A DNA stretch of 64,000 nt, from the NCBI GenBank assembly GCA_903879715.1, contig CAIRMR010000096.1, positions 1 to 64,000 on the forward strand, given 5' to 3'. Origin of the DNA: an uncultured Bacteroidales bacterium. GTDB lineage: Bacteria; Bacteroidota; Bacteroidia; Bacteroidales; UBA4417. The notes below the pieces were generated by a model. The model was not told the DNA's origin, searched no databases, and saw only the letters and a list, made by a program, of their open reading frames with translations. Made by a program: the position numbers and the translations under genes. This document shows positions 9,182 through 19,059 of this stretch, piece after piece; the first letter of the stretch is position 1, and the number at the start of each line of letters is the position of its first letter.

Positions 9182-10504
9182 TTACCTGAATAACTTCACG
9201 ATATCATTTCCATTTGCAAAGATCAGTAGTGCGAAAAGCAATACCATCCCTGTAATCTGGGCATATTCCATAAATTTATCGCTAGGTTTGCGGCCGGTTA
9301 TAATCTCATATAGCAGGAACATAACATGCCCGCCATCCAGCGCAGGGATTGGCAGAATATTCAAAACAGCAAGCATCAGGGATAAAAATGCAGTCAGGCT
9401 CCAGAAGGATTCCCAATCCCAAACAGATGGGAAAATACTGCCGATGGTGATAAATCCACCAACGGATTCGTAAGCTTTAACTTCGGGATTGAACAGAAGT
9501 TTCAGCGATTTGAGGTAATCGGCAGTTTTTTCGTATGCTTTTACCGTTCCTGCCGGGATTGCCTGCAAAATATTGTAGTGATATTCTTTAAATTTAAAAT
9601 AACCCGCAGGTGTTTTTGGCGCAACTCCAATTAATCCCCTATCCGAAACTTTAACGGCTAATGCAACAGTATCAGATCCACGCAAAACACTGACATTTGC
9701 TGTTTCACCTTTATGTTTTTGAACCACTGCTTTGAACTCATCAAAATACAAAGTAGTCTGGCCGTTAATCCCGATAATTTTATCGCCTACTTTCATACCT
9801 GCATTTTTAGCTCCCGATCCCGGGGCAAAATCAGCGGCTTCGAATGGTATACGAACACTAATAAAATCAGGCGACTTATGCTTTACAACCTGGGATATCA
9901 ATTCGCGAGGAATCACAACTTCAACCTTCTGGTTATCACGTTCAACCTGAATAGCCTGAACGTTTTCGAGTATGATTGTAGCAGGAATTCTAAAAAAATC
10001 TTCAACTGGTTTGTTATCGAGTGTAAGTATCTTATCACCATTCTGGAGGCCAAGTTTCTGACCAAGTGTGTCTACTGTTATTCCGTATTTTACTTCTGAG
10101 TTTGGAAGGTATTGTTCGCCCCACCAGGACAACATAACTACATAAATACCAATGGCTAATAATACGTTTACGGTTACACCGCCAAGCATAATAATCAGTC
10201 GTTGCCACGAAGGTTTTGCCCTGAATTCATATGGCTGAGCCGGAAGTTTCATGGCTTCCTTGTCCATGGATTCATCAATCATTCCGGAAATTTTCACATA
10301 ACCGCCAAGTGGAAGCCAGCCAATACCATATTCGGTATCCCCTTTCTTGAATTTAAACAAAGAAAACCAGGGATCGAAGAAAAGATAGAATTTTTCAACC
10401 CTTGTTTTAAAAATACGAGCGGCAAGAAAATGCCCGAACTCATGAAATATCACGAGAATCGATAAACTGAGAAGCAGCTGAACTACTTTTATTAAAATAA
10501 CCAT
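9182..10504 (-). CDS. rseP: RIP metalloprotease RseP (site-2 protease)
   Basis: Intramembrane zinc protease that cleaves transmembrane anti-sigma factors and signal-peptide remnants. The first helix carries the zinc site H21-E-F-G-H25. The second conserved motif 'NILPIPALDGGH' lies at about residues 382-393. Two PDZ-like domains are visible between them ('GLQNGDKILTLDNKPVEDF' and 'MKVGDKIIGINGQ'). The length (440) is normal for RseP. It is downstream of dxr in the same direction, a common bacterial neighbourhood, although an inverted-repeat element sits between them. Confidence 0.96.
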   Translation of the reverse strand: MVILIKVVQLLLSLSILVIFHEFGHFLAARIFKTRVEKFYLFFDPWFSLFKFKKGDTEYGIGWLPLGGYVKISGMIDESMDKEAMKLPAQPYEFRAKPSWQRLIIMLGGVTVNVLLAIGIYVVMLSWWGEQYLPNSEVKYGITVDTLGQKLGLQNGDKILTLDNKPVEDFFRIPATIILENVQAIQVERDNQKVEVVIPRELISQVVKHKSPDFISVRIPFEAADFAPGSGAKNAGMKVGDKIIGINGQTTLYFDEFKAVVQKHKGETANVSVLRGSDTVALAVKVSDRGLIGVAPKTPAGYFKFKEYHYNILQAIPAGTVKAYEKTADYLKSLKLLFNPEVKAYESVGGFITIGSIFPSVWDWESFWSLTAFLSLMLAVLNILPIPALDGGHVMFLLYEIITGRKPSDKFMEYAQITGMVLLFALLIFANGNDIVKLFR

Positions 10505-10556
10505 ATAAGGTGTGATCTTAAGATTTTATGAATATTATTCCGTTTGAAACGGAGTG

Positions 10557-10564
10557 CAAATTTA
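10557..10564 (-). promoter_or_regulatory. -7 box for rseP
   Basis: CAAATTTA is a perfect minus-strand TAnnTTTG, 53 nt upstream of the rseP start. It suggests rseP has its own promoter despite following dxr. No convincing -33 TTTG is seen. Confidence 0.5.
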
Positions 10565-10656
10565 CTGCTTTTTCCTACATGTATTTCAAAGGGAGAAAAT
10601 TCGATGTTCCGGCTTTGATGAAGTACTGAAATCAAATAAATGTGAATAACTGTTTT

Positions 10657-10855
10657 TAACCACGGAGGCACGGATTACACAGATGTACACAAAGTTGATT
10701 TTTTAGTATTTATTTGTATGAGAATTACTCTTTGTTATCTAAATAAATTCTTCAGACCGCACATATGACTGATAAAAAGATTGTCTGATAGATTTGTGTG
10801 AGGATTTTAAAATTCCTCCGTGCTTCTTAGTGCTCTCTGTGCCTCCGTGGTTTAA
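10657..10855. repeat. MITE-like element with ACCACGGAGGCAC terminal inverted repeats
   Basis: ACCACGGAGGCACGG (10659-10673) is matched in inverted orientation by CTGTGCCTCCGTGGT (10837-10851), 14 of 15 positions. The interior is about 160 bp, AT-rich, without an ORF. The element fills most of the 384-bp dxr-rseP gap. A relative lies at 30879-31042. Such motifs are, to my knowledge, widespread in Bacteroidota and other bacteria; mobility is inference. Confidence 0.8.
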
Positions 10856-10888
10856 CTTTTTACCTGGGAATTAATAATTATACAGAGA

Positions 10889-12052
10889 TCATTTTCTGAA
10901 ACTGCCAATAAGTTCTGTTGCAACTTCCCTGGATTCAGTGTCGGTTGCTTCATAATCACTTAACGAAGGGTTATTGATAATACTGACTTTCGACATGCAC
11001 TGTTCAATAAGCTCCGGGATTTGCAGGAATGTAATTTCTTCGCGCAGAAAAGCGTGAACAGCAACTTCGTCGGCGGCATTCATAATGCACGACATGTTTC
11101 CGCCCACACGAATTGCCTCATAAGCAAGGTTCAGGCAGCGAAAATTTTCTTTATCGGGTTTCTCAAAAGTAAACTGCAGGCACTGGTCGAAACTGAATTT
11201 CGGAAATTGTGACGCAACCCGATGTGGATAAGTAAGCGCGTATTGTATAGGCAAACGCATATCAGGCATTCCCATCTGAGCCTTAATTGAGCCATCAGCA
11301 AACTGCACCATGGAGTGAATGATACTCTGCGGATGAACCACAACTTCAATCTGCGGTATATCCATGTTAAACAGCCATTTGGCTTCAATCACTTCGAGGC
11401 CTTTGTTCATTAGAGTTGCCGAATCGATAGTGACTTTGCAACCCATATTCCAGTTCGGGTGTTTTAGTGCCTGGTCTTTGGTAACCCGGAGAAGCTGGTC
11501 ACGTGTCATGCCACGGAAAGGACCACCGGAAGCGGTTAAAATAATTTTTTCGACAGGATTATGAAACTCACCTGCAAGGCATTGAAATATGGCTGAGTGT
11601 TCTGAATCGACAGGGTAAATATTAACGCCTTTTTCAAGAGCCAGTTTTGTAACCATTTCTCCCGCAACAACGAGGGTTTCCTTATTGGCAAGCGCAATTG
11701 GTTTTCCGGCTTCGATAGCCCGCAGCGTAGGTTTCAGTCCGCTCCAGCCTACCAGGGCAACCAACACCATATCTACGCTCTCCATTTCAACAATCTGTTC
11801 CATGGAAGCCGCGCCTGAATACACCTTGATATCATACGGATCCAAAGCTTCGAAAACACGCTGATACATACTTTCGTTGGAAATTACAACGGCATTAGGC
11901 ATAAATTCCAGTGCCTGCCTGATCAACAACTGGGAGTTTGAATGAGCGGTCAGCACTTCCACATCCAGTTTATCAGGATGTTGCCTGATTACTTCGAGTG
12001 CCTGTGTCCCGATTGAACCTGTTGATCCAAGTATGGCAATGCGTCGTTTCAA
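10889..12052 (-). CDS. dxr: 1-deoxy-D-xylulose-5-phosphate reductoisomerase
   Basis: Second enzyme of the MEP isoprenoid pathway; it converts DXP to MEP with NADPH and a divalent metal. The NADPH motif 'GSTGSIGTQALEV' starts at residue 9. 'ANKETLVVAGE', 'PVDSEHSAIFQCL' and 'LTASGGPFRG' carry the metal and substrate contacts. 'IIHSMVQFADGS' and 'DMRLPIQYALTYP' are also family signatures. The 387-residue length is normal and no feature is missing. It lies between the M23 peptidase gene and rseP on the same strand. Confidence 0.97.
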   Translation of the reverse strand: MKRRIAILGSTGSIGTQALEVIRQHPDKLDVEVLTAHSNSQLLIRQALEFMPNAVVISNESMYQRVFEALDPYDIKVYSGAASMEQIVEMESVDMVLVALVGWSGLKPTLRAIEAGKPIALANKETLVVAGEMVTKLALEKGVNIYPVDSEHSAIFQCLAGEFHNPVEKIILTASGGPFRGMTRDQLLRVTKDQALKHPNWNMGCKVTIDSATLMNKGLEVIEAKWLFNMDIPQIEVVVHPQSIIHSMVQFADGSIKAQMGMPDMRLPIQYALTYPHRVASQFPKFSFDQCLQFTFEKPDKENFRCLNLAYEAIRVGGNMSCIMNAADEVAVHAFLREEITFLQIPELIEQCMSKVSIINNPSLSDYEATDTESREVATELIGSFRK

Positions 12053-12174
12053 AAGCGGTAAGGTGTTTGTTCTGTGATTGTTATAGGTAGAAAGTTAAAA
12101 TCGGCTTCGCTTCCACTCAGCCTGACAAATAGTATTGTGTTAATGATGAAGTAGAAAGATGCAATTTGGTTCGA

Positions 12175-13065
12175 CTAAAAAACTATGTAATCTTTCGGAT
12201 TTACAGGAATTCCGTTAATCCATAATTCCAGGTGCAAATGAGGACCAGTCGACAATTCGCCTGTTTCGCCAATAATGGCGACGGTTTCGCCTGCATGTAC
12301 TATATTTCCTTCTTTTTTCAATAACACTGAATTGTGTTTATAGATAGAAATCACATTCCCTGGATGTTGAATTGCAATTACATACCCGGTTTCAACAGTC
12401 CAGCCCGAAAAAATGACAGTACCATCCTGAACGGATTTTATTACTTCGTCGCGGGCGGCCACCACATCAACACCAAAATGCTTGCGTAACGGATCAAATT
12501 CACTTGTAATAATTCCTTTAACGGGTGAAAAAAAAGTGATATTCCGCATGGTAGATCCTTTTCCAGCCGATTTACCTGACTTTAAAAGGGTATATTTATT
12601 CGCGTTATCGTATTCGGTTCTGAGCAGTGAATCCTCCGGCGAATGTTTATCCTTAATATTGCCATAACTTCTCGTTTTGGCTGTATCAGCCGTAGCCATC
12701 TCACGCTCATTAGGAATATCGCCACCGAGAACTTTTTTCAGACCTTCGAGGTATTTCTCCTGTGTACGCATGGCAAACGCCACTGAATCGGAACGAAGCT
12801 GCAACTCGTAAATACGTCGCTGTAGGGTGACATCGGTATAGCCTGGGATATATTCTTTCAAAGGAGTAAACGCAATAATATAAGTTGTGATAAAGACCAG
12901 GATAATCGACATCAGGCCAATAGCAACAAATACATTCAGCCGCGAAAGTTTGAAAGAAATACGCTCTTCGAGTGTTTCTTCATTTAAAAGTACCAGCCTG
13001 TATTTATCGCGGATACGCCTCAATAAATACTTCCAGATTTTTGTTCTTTCCGATTTTATATCCAT
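12175..13065 (-). CDS. Membrane-anchored LytM-type M23 metallopeptidase
   Basis: Probable cell-wall endopeptidase, or an amidase activator if inactive. A cytoplasmic N-terminus of about 45 residues is followed by one transmembrane helix ('VFVAIGLMSIILVFITTYIIAF'). A short coiled region comes next, then a C-terminal LytM domain from about residue 180. The zinc ligands look complete: 'HFGVDVVA' and 'GPHLHLELW' (His276 and His278). The C-terminus 'NPKDYIVF' is typical of Bacteroidetes homologues. The gene is divergent from sprE, with a good -7 box at 13098. Confidence 0.92.
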   Translation of the reverse strand: MDIKSERTKIWKYLLRRIRDKYRLVLLNEETLEERISFKLSRLNVFVAIGLMSIILVFITTYIIAFTPLKEYIPGYTDVTLQRRIYELQLRSDSVAFAMRTQEKYLEGLKKVLGGDIPNEREMATADTAKTRSYGNIKDKHSPEDSLLRTEYDNANKYTLLKSGKSAGKGSTMRNITFFSPVKGIITSEFDPLRKHFGVDVVAARDEVIKSVQDGTVIFSGWTVETGYVIAIQHPGNVISIYKHNSVLLKKEGNIVHAGETVAIIGETGELSTGPHLHLELWINGIPVNPKDYIVF

Positions 13066-13097
13066 AGTTTTTTAAACCGCACAACAGTATTAATTTG

Positions 13098-13105
13098 CAA
13101 ACCTA
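13098..13105 (-). promoter_or_regulatory. -7 box for the M23 peptidase gene
   Basis: CAAACCTA is TAGGTTTG on the minus strand, a perfect TAnnTTTG 33 nt upstream of the start codon. Confidence 0.55.
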
Positions 13106-13393
13106 CCTAAAATAAAAAAATTCAGCACGAAAACTGTAAATATAATTTCATAAAAGTACTTAAAATTTGAGTCTAATAGCTGTAATACTGCCCTTTAAAA
13201 TAATTTGAAAATAATGAATAAGGCAAAAATTGTTTCTGAACTGAAAAATTATTTTAACAAGGATACTTTTTCAATCTAATTTCCGACGGTTACACAACCG
13301 TCATAAAAGGCCGTTAACAGGATGTAAAAAAGGTACTTTTCGAATTAAATGTTGTAAATGCAACCTTTTATGAGGAAATTGGGAAAAATGAAA

Positions 13394-13401
13394 TATTTTT
13401 G
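13394..13401 (+). promoter_or_regulatory. -7 box for sprE/porW
   Basis: TATTTTTG is a perfect TAnnTTTG about 65 nt upstream of the TTG start. No clear -33 TTTG is seen at the usual distance. Confidence 0.5.
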
Positions 13402-13465
13402 CACTCTTTGAGTTAGTATTGTAGCTTCGCAAATACAAACAGGTAACTAAAAACATATCACCCCT

Positions 13466-16189
13466 TTGAAATTAAAATTAAGTATCCGTTTTATTTTTTT
13501 ACCGTTACTTATTGCAGGTATTGCATTATTGTATTCATGTTCCACTAAAAAAAATACATTTACCCGAAGGGTATATCATAATTTATCAACGCATTACAAT
13601 GTTTACTGGAACGGGAATGAGAGTTTTAAGGCGGGTAAATCTGATCTGGCAGAAAGCGTTGCTGACAATTATAATTTCATTCTGCCTGTTTACAATTTCG
13701 GCACAGTTACAGAATCCCGCAAAATCGGTTCCGCTATGGACCGGGCAATCGATAAAGCGGGGATAGCAATCCCGCAACATTCCCTGTTTTTCAAAAATGT
13801 GGAACACAACCGATGGATTGATGATTGTTATCTGCTGATCGGCAAGGCACAATTCTACAAACAGGACTACTCTAACTCGCGCCGTACCATGGAGTACCTG
13901 GTAAAACAATACGCAGGTACTACCACTGAACTCGAAGCGTCGTTGTGGTATATCCGTACTTACCTTCAGCAAAAACGGTACGATGATGTGGCTTCACAGA
14001 TTGAACAGTTTGAAACACGATTGGCCAAGCAAAAGCCCCCATATAAAATACGTCGTGAAATCCCCTTGCTTTATGCCGATTATTACCTGGTTTCGGGAAA
14101 CCTGGCTGCGGCAAAAACAAACCTGAAACAAGGATTAACGCTTACTTCAGATTCAAAACTTAAAGCCAGGATCAACTTTATTCTCGGTCAGATTGCGCAA
14201 AAAGAGAAGAATTTCGCTGAAGCCACTGATTATTATACCCAGGTTATTAAAAGTTCAGCCCCTTTCGAAATGGTTTTTAATGCCCGCATTAACCTGGCTA
14301 AATCCTTCGATATTAATACCGGCGATAAAGCTGGTCTGGAAAAACAACTCAGGCGAATGTTGAAAGACTCTAAAAATACAGAGTATTTCGACCAGGTATA
14401 CTATGCGTTATCCGAACTCGCAATCCTTGACCATAACGATTCGCTTGTGATGCACTACCTGAAGCTTTCGGTTGCCACAAGCACAAAGAATAATTATCAA
14501 AAGTCATCCTCATCGTTGCAATTGGCGGATATGTTTTTCGCGAAGCAAAATTATGAAATGGCTGCCGCCTATTATGATACCACTTTGCAAACCCTCCCGC
14601 TTGAACATCCGGATTTTACAGCTATCAGCTCGAAAACTCTAACCCTTACCGAATTAGTTAAGAACCTGAGAGTTGTTCAATATGAGGATAGTTTACAGAA
14701 ACTTGCCCGTATGCCTGATGCTGAACTGGCAGTGATAATTCAAAAAATAATTGATAAGGCTGCGAAAGAAGAAGAAGCAAAGAAGGAACTGGAGGAACAA
14801 CAGCTAAATGAAACAAATATTTTAAGCAATGTTCCGAATATTCGTAACGAAAACATTTCAAGCATAGGATCTGGTGGTTGGTATTTCTATAACACTTCGG
14901 CGATAAGTTTCGGATATTCCGAGTTCCTGCGCAAATGGGGCCGCCGGAAACTGGAGGACAACTGGAGGCTTTCCAATAAACGCGCAGTTGCCCAATATGA
15001 TGATGTAAGTTCTGACCAAACCAAGTCCGGTGATTCATTAACATCATCTAAGAAATCTGACACGCTTAAAGCTTCGACCGATCCTAAAAAACCACAAACC
15101 TATATTGCCCGCCTACCTAAAACTCCTGAAGCATTAGCAGAATCCAACAAAGAGATTGCTTCGGCTTTGCTCAACCTGGGTTATATTTATAAGGATGGGT
15201 TGAATGATGTACCGCATTCAGTTAAATCGTTTGAAGAACTCACTACCCGTTTCCCTGATTTGAAAGATATAAACCGTATTTATTATCAGTTGTACCTTAT
15301 CGGGAAGCAAATACCTGATGACGCTTTGGCGAAAAAATACAGTGATATTATTCTGAATCAATATGGAGAGACTGATTATGCACAATTGATAAGGGATCCG
15401 GAATACAACAAAGATGTACTTGCCCGTAAAAACCGTGCATCCTCGCTATATGAAGAAACATACCAGGCTTTTAAACGCGGGCAATATCGTATGGTTTTAC
15501 TCTACAGCAACCAGGCAATAGCTGAATATAAAGATAAAGACCTTATTCCCCGTTTTGAATACCTGCGGGCTCTTTCGCTCGGAAAAACCGTGAGTATTGA
15601 TACTATGGCTGTTGCTTTGAACAAGCTGGTGTTAGCTGAACCAAATCATCCCATTATACCTTTGGCAAAAGAAATTATTCAAAAATACGATAAAAACCAA
15701 CCTGCCATTTCCAAATCTAATTCCACTAACACCGAAGCCAGTGTTGCCGATTCATCAAACAAAGCAGTTGCTTCAGGTAACGATCTTTTTATTCAAAGCG
15801 GAGATACCTTAGTACCTGATATATACAAACTTAACCTCAGTCAGACCCATTTTTATATCATGATGGTGGATGGGAACAAGGTGAATGTAAATGCTACGAA
15901 AACAAGGATATCCGATTTCATTTCGAAGAACTTCAGCGCGGCCAACCTTTCGGTAAACGCAATTGTACTGGATGGCGGCTGGCAGATGATCTCAATCAGC
16001 AGTTTCCGCAACAGCCAGGCAGCTATGGATTTTTATAAGGCTATTGGCCAGAATGAGTATGTAATATCTTCACTCAGGCAAGGCGAATACAAGCAAATGA
16101 TTATCTCGATAGATAACTACCCGATTTTCTACAGGGAGAAAAAATATAACGGTTACTTGAATTTTTTCAGGAAAAACTACCTGAAATAG
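13466..16189 (+). CDS. sprE: TPR-containing lipoprotein, SprE/PorW-like T9SS component
   Basis: Probable outer-membrane-associated lipoprotein required for T9SS; in P. gingivalis PorW links the PorKN ring to the translocon. Translation begins with TTG, which places a lipoprotein signal with lipobox 'LLYSC' (Cys25) at the N-terminus. Just after it comes 'TFTRRVYHNLSTHYNVYWNGNESFK', a region typical of SprE. Repeated TPR-like helices fill residues 60-420. A Glu/Lys-rich linker and the block 'GWYFYNTSAISFGYSEFLRKWG' follow, then more TPRs. The 907-residue length fits the family. I assign SprE/PorW from N-terminal character and architecture. Confidence 0.85.
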   Translation: MKLKLSIRFIFLPLLIAGIALLYSCSTKKNTFTRRVYHNLSTHYNVYWNGNESFKAGKSDLAESVADNYNFILPVYNFGTVTESRKIGSAMDRAIDKAGIAIPQHSLFFKNVEHNRWIDDCYLLIGKAQFYKQDYSNSRRTMEYLVKQYAGTTTELEASLWYIRTYLQQKRYDDVASQIEQFETRLAKQKPPYKIRREIPLLYADYYLVSGNLAAAKTNLKQGLTLTSDSKLKARINFILGQIAQKEKNFAEATDYYTQVIKSSAPFEMVFNARINLAKSFDINTGDKAGLEKQLRRMLKDSKNTEYFDQVYYALSELAILDHNDSLVMHYLKLSVATSTKNNYQKSSSSLQLADMFFAKQNYEMAAAYYDTTLQTLPLEHPDFTAISSKTLTLTELVKNLRVVQYEDSLQKLARMPDAELAVIIQKIIDKAAKEEEAKKELEEQQLNETNILSNVPNIRNENISSIGSGGWYFYNTSAISFGYSEFLRKWGRRKLEDNWRLSNKRAVAQYDDVSSDQTKSGDSLTSSKKSDTLKASTDPKKPQTYIARLPKTPEALAESNKEIASALLNLGYIYKDGLNDVPHSVKSFEELTTRFPDLKDINRIYYQLYLIGKQIPDDALAKKYSDIILNQYGETDYAQLIRDPEYNKDVLARKNRASSLYEETYQAFKRGQYRMVLLYSNQAIAEYKDKDLIPRFEYLRALSLGKTVSIDTMAVALNKLVLAEPNHPIIPLAKEIIQKYDKNQPAISKSNSTNTEASVADSSNKAVASGNDLFIQSGDTLVPDIYKLNLSQTHFYIMMVDGNKVNVNATKTRISDFISKNFSAANLSVNAIVLDGGWQMISISSFRNSQAAMDFYKAIGQNEYVISSLRQGEYKQMIISIDNYPIFYREKKYNGYLNFFRKNYLK

Positions 16190-16375
16190 CAAAAGCTGAT
16201 TGCTTCAACGAATACATATCGCTGGATAAAACCCTTTCCAACAAGCTTACGCAATTAATTTATAACACTATTTTTTTTACACTTATTAATCTGATTTTCA
16301 GCGCCAAAAGCAATACTTAAACCAGAAACTGTTTTCGGATAAACAATATATCATCAAAAGCTTAATTGCAGGTCA

Positions 16376-17182
16376 TCAATAATTACATGTCACTTTAACT
16401 TCCTTCAAAAATTCCCTGACAAGGATTTTTTGCTGAACTGAGAATGGAATTATCTTATTAAGTAGCAATAAGAAATGATTGATTCCTCCAGGGATGATCA
16501 TAAACTTATGTTTTAACATCCCGTCAATTCCTTTCCTTGCAACAAAGTCGGCGCTTTGCTCGGTAATACGTCCAACCTTTCCATGCGAATTGATTCGTGT
16601 GTTGGTTGTCGGATTTGTGCGCACTCCATTCGGACACAAAACTGAGATGTTCACTCCTGTGCCTTTCAATTCGCAACGCAGTGCTTTGCTGAAATAAAGC
16701 ACAAATACTTTGCTTGCTGAGTACAGACTTTTGTATGGAATGGGGAAAAATCCGGCCAGGCTGCCTACATTGAGAATAAATGAATCAGAATGAGTTTTTA
16801 ATACCGGAAGAAATAACCGCGTAAGCATGACAAGTGCCCTGATGTTCACCAGAATCCGGTCATCTATATACTTAAAATCTGATTTTTCGAAAACCGAAGC
16901 CCCTGCAACTCCCGCATCGTTTATTAAAATATTAATATCCAATCCTTTACTTTGAGTCCAGGTATAAACTTCTTTTGGCGCGTCAAGTTTTGACAGGTCA
17001 GTTTCAAAATAAACTGTCTTTACCTTGTGTTTTTCTGCAATTTCGTTTGCAACCTGGCTTAATCCTTCATCTGGCAACGAAACAAGGATAAGATTCATTC
17101 CCAGGCTTCCGCAATACCAGGCTATAGCTTTACCAATGCCTGAACTCGCGCCGGTAATAAGTGTATAGGTTGGATTTGCCAT
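16376..17182 (-). CDS. Short-chain dehydrogenase/reductase (SDR)
   Basis: NAD(P)-dependent oxidoreductase of the classical SDR family; substrate unknown. The cofactor motif TGASSGIG is at residues 10-17. 'NDAGVAG' corresponds to the NNAG motif. The catalytic Ser lies in 'LNVGSLAG' and the YxxxK pair in 'YSASK'. The C-terminal hydrophobic stretch ('INHFLLLLNKIIPF') suggests membrane association, as in DltE/YqjQ-like SDRs. It is the last gene of a compact leftward operon and starts 3 nt after the epimerase stop. Confidence 0.92.
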   Translation of the reverse strand: MANPTYTLITGASSGIGKAIAWYCGSLGMNLILVSLPDEGLSQVANEIAEKHKVKTVYFETDLSKLDAPKEVYTWTQSKGLDINILINDAGVAGASVFEKSDFKYIDDRILVNIRALVMLTRLFLPVLKTHSDSFILNVGSLAGFFPIPYKSLYSASKVFVLYFSKALRCELKGTGVNISVLCPNGVRTNPTTNTRINSHGKVGRITEQSADFVARKGIDGMLKHKFMIIPGGINHFLLLLNKIIPFSVQQKILVREFLKEVKVTCNY

Positions 17183-17185
17183 GGC

Positions 17186-18172
17186 TCATTTCAGATTTTT
17201 CAGCCAATCAATGGTTAAAGCTGCGCCGGTTTTAAAATCAACAGGTTTATAACCAAGTTCTTTTTCTGCCTTAGCACTGGACACTTCGGTGTTGCGCTGG
17301 AGTTTGCGTACTATCCCCGGAACTATAAAAGGCTGTAATCCGGAAATTTTGGCAAAAAAAAGCACAATACCTGAAACCATTACTAATAAAGAAAGAGGCA
17401 GGTGTACCAGGAAATATTTCTTCCCGGTTAATCTGACTAATTCCCCGAATAAAGTATTGTATGAAATATTCTCTCCTCCAAGCACATATCGTTCACCCGG
17501 CTTTCCTTTTTCCATAGCAAGGATATGACCGCTTACAACATCCTCGACAAATGCATAATTCCCTATGTTATTTCCATCGCCGGGTATTACATGCCATTTG
17601 CCCTGTATATAGCTTTTTATCATTCGCGTAGTACCGTTGCTATCCCCCAGAACACCCGGGCCATAAACTCGGGTCGGATTTACCATCACGATTTCAGCGC
17701 CATTTTCCGCAAGAGTCTTCAATACTTCTTCAAGGATTGCTTTTGAAGATTCATAATCATTAAAATATTTCAGCGGACGCGGCGTAAATTCATCAACGCA
17801 TGAACCAGGACGAGAGTTGCCCAGAACTCCAGCAGTAGAAGTACAGACGATTTTTTTTACACCTGAAAGCATTCCTGCCCGGATTACATTTACCGTGCCT
17901 TCAATATTCTGGCGATAAACTGTTGAACTATCTCTATCCCAAACTTTTGCAAAAGCGGCAGTATGATAAATCTGGATACATCCTTCAATTGCAGGAATAA
18001 GGCTGGTATAATTAAGAATATCTCCTTTGAATAATTTGATGTTCGAATGATGTATTATTGACACCTTTCTTTCATCCCGATACAAAGCATGAACCATATG
18101 CCCATCGTTGGCAAGCCGTAACGCAAGTCGACTTCCTATAAAACCGGTAGCTCCACTGACAAAAATTTTCAT
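17186..18172 (-). CDS. NAD-dependent epimerase/dehydratase family protein
   Basis: Extended SDR acting on a nucleotide sugar, dihydroflavonol-like or sterol-like substrate; the substrate cannot be read from the sequence. The Rossmann motif GATGFIG is at residues 7-13. The active-site pair is 'YESSK' and 'VNPTRVYGPG' follows it. 'VHLPLSLLVMVSGIVLFFAK' near residue 260 is hydrophobic and suggests membrane association, as in 3-beta-hydroxysteroid-dehydrogenase-like members. One nucleotide separates it from the upstream CPBP gene, so co-transcription is near certain. Confidence 0.9.
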   Translation of the reverse strand: MKIFVSGATGFIGSRLALRLANDGHMVHALYRDERKVSIIHHSNIKLFKGDILNYTSLIPAIEGCIQIYHTAAFAKVWDRDSSTVYRQNIEGTVNVIRAGMLSGVKKIVCTSTAGVLGNSRPGSCVDEFTPRPLKYFNDYESSKAILEEVLKTLAENGAEIVMVNPTRVYGPGVLGDSNGTTRMIKSYIQGKWHVIPGDGNNIGNYAFVEDVVSGHILAMEKGKPGERYVLGGENISYNTLFGELVRLTGKKYFLVHLPLSLLVMVSGIVLFFAKISGLQPFIVPGIVRKLQRNTEVSSAKAEKELGYKPVDFKTGAALTIDWLKNLK

Positions 18173-18173
18173 T

Positions 18174-18884
18174 TCAGGTTAATTTTTTGATAAACATTTG
18201 AGGATGGGCACGTAGTGAAAGCCATTCATTCGATAATGCCATAACTATATGTGTAACAACAGCTATCCATATACTGCCGGTTCTGAAAGTTAGATAACAA
18301 AGTATTATCCCGAGCGGTATTGCCCCGATAGTTTCTTTGTTGCCTTTAGGCACATGAACAAGCGCGTAAATTGCTACATTTAAAGCAGCTGCAGGCCATA
18401 ATCCCAACAAACGTACAGAAGCAAAAAACAGGAACCCCCTGAAAAGGAATTCATAGGATAAAAGATATGCTATCCAGCTTAACGCACTAATAATTATCAA
18501 CTTAACTGACCATACTTCCTTCCTGTTCTGGGGATAAACCGAAAGATTTTCAGGTGTTCCTGAATTAAAATAATTCATTGTAACAATAGCTACTGAAAGA
18601 ATAATTGTCCAGAAATAGGTTTCCGGAACAGGAGCAATAAGGCCAAAATCCGTTAGATTCTTCGTGCCCGAAAATGCAACGATCAAAAGTGGAATAATCC
18701 CGAATATAAAAACACCCAGAAAGCGCTGAAACATTACATACCGGGTTTCTCCTTTCGCCGACTTCAACATTTTTTGTATAAAAGTTGAATCAGGCAAATA
18801 GTAGTAAAATATAAATCCCAGTGAGGCAACTATGATTGCCGACGTAAAACAGAATAATTCAGCATAAGCCGGTAGTGGGTTCAT
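18174..18884 (-). CDS. CPBP family intramembrane metalloprotease
   Basis: Multi-pass membrane protein of the CAAX-protease/bacteriocin-processing (Abi/CPBP) family. I take the internal ATG at 18884 (236 residues); the frame extends upstream to 18959, but those 25 residues look unlike a signal or helix. About six helices are visible. The conserved motifs are 'YEFLFRGFLFF' (motif 1; the usual double Glu is Tyr-Glu here) and 'ALVHVPKGNKE' (motif 2 His). The last His-containing helix is 'IAVVTHIVMALSNEW'. Specific substrate unknown. Confidence 0.85.
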   Translation of the reverse strand: MNPLPAYAELFCFTSAIIVASLGFIFYYYLPDSTFIQKMLKSAKGETRYVMFQRFLGVFIFGIIPLLIVAFSGTKNLTDFGLIAPVPETYFWTIILSVAIVTMNYFNSGTPENLSVYPQNRKEVWSVKLIIISALSWIAYLLSYEFLFRGFLFFASVRLLGLWPAAALNVAIYALVHVPKGNKETIGAIPLGIILCYLTFRTGSIWIAVVTHIVMALSNEWLSLRAHPQMFIKKLT

Positions 18885-19059
18885 ATCTAAAACAGAACAG
18901 AATAAGTGAAAGTTGAATTTAGAATTAAAGTTACGACAGTTTCGGTCAAACCATATCACTATTTGAATGTTTTTTACCGAAAATCTATAAACTGCTTATA
19001 TTTAAAAAGGCTTTAAGTAACTTTTTGAACGGAAATAGCTCATAATTCAATTAAAGCAC

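Larger units (their letters stand above)
13066..13465. other. 400-bp divergent promoter region with a palindrome
   Basis: It lies between the leftward M23 gene and rightward sprE. It contains a perfect minus-strand -7 box (CAAACCTA, 13098-13105), a perfect plus-strand box (TATTTTTG, 13394-13401), and a 7-bp perfect hairpin GACGGTT/AACCGTC at 13285-13302 that could be an operator. No ORF of note. Confidence 0.6.

Noticed and set aside
9713-10099. 128-residue frame opposite rseP
   Set aside because: Shadow of rseP; no signal peptide, domain or independent promoter evidence.
13285-13302. GACGGTT/AACCGTC hairpin as a terminator
   Set aside because: No T-run follows on either strand and it lies in a divergent promoter region; an operator is more likely.
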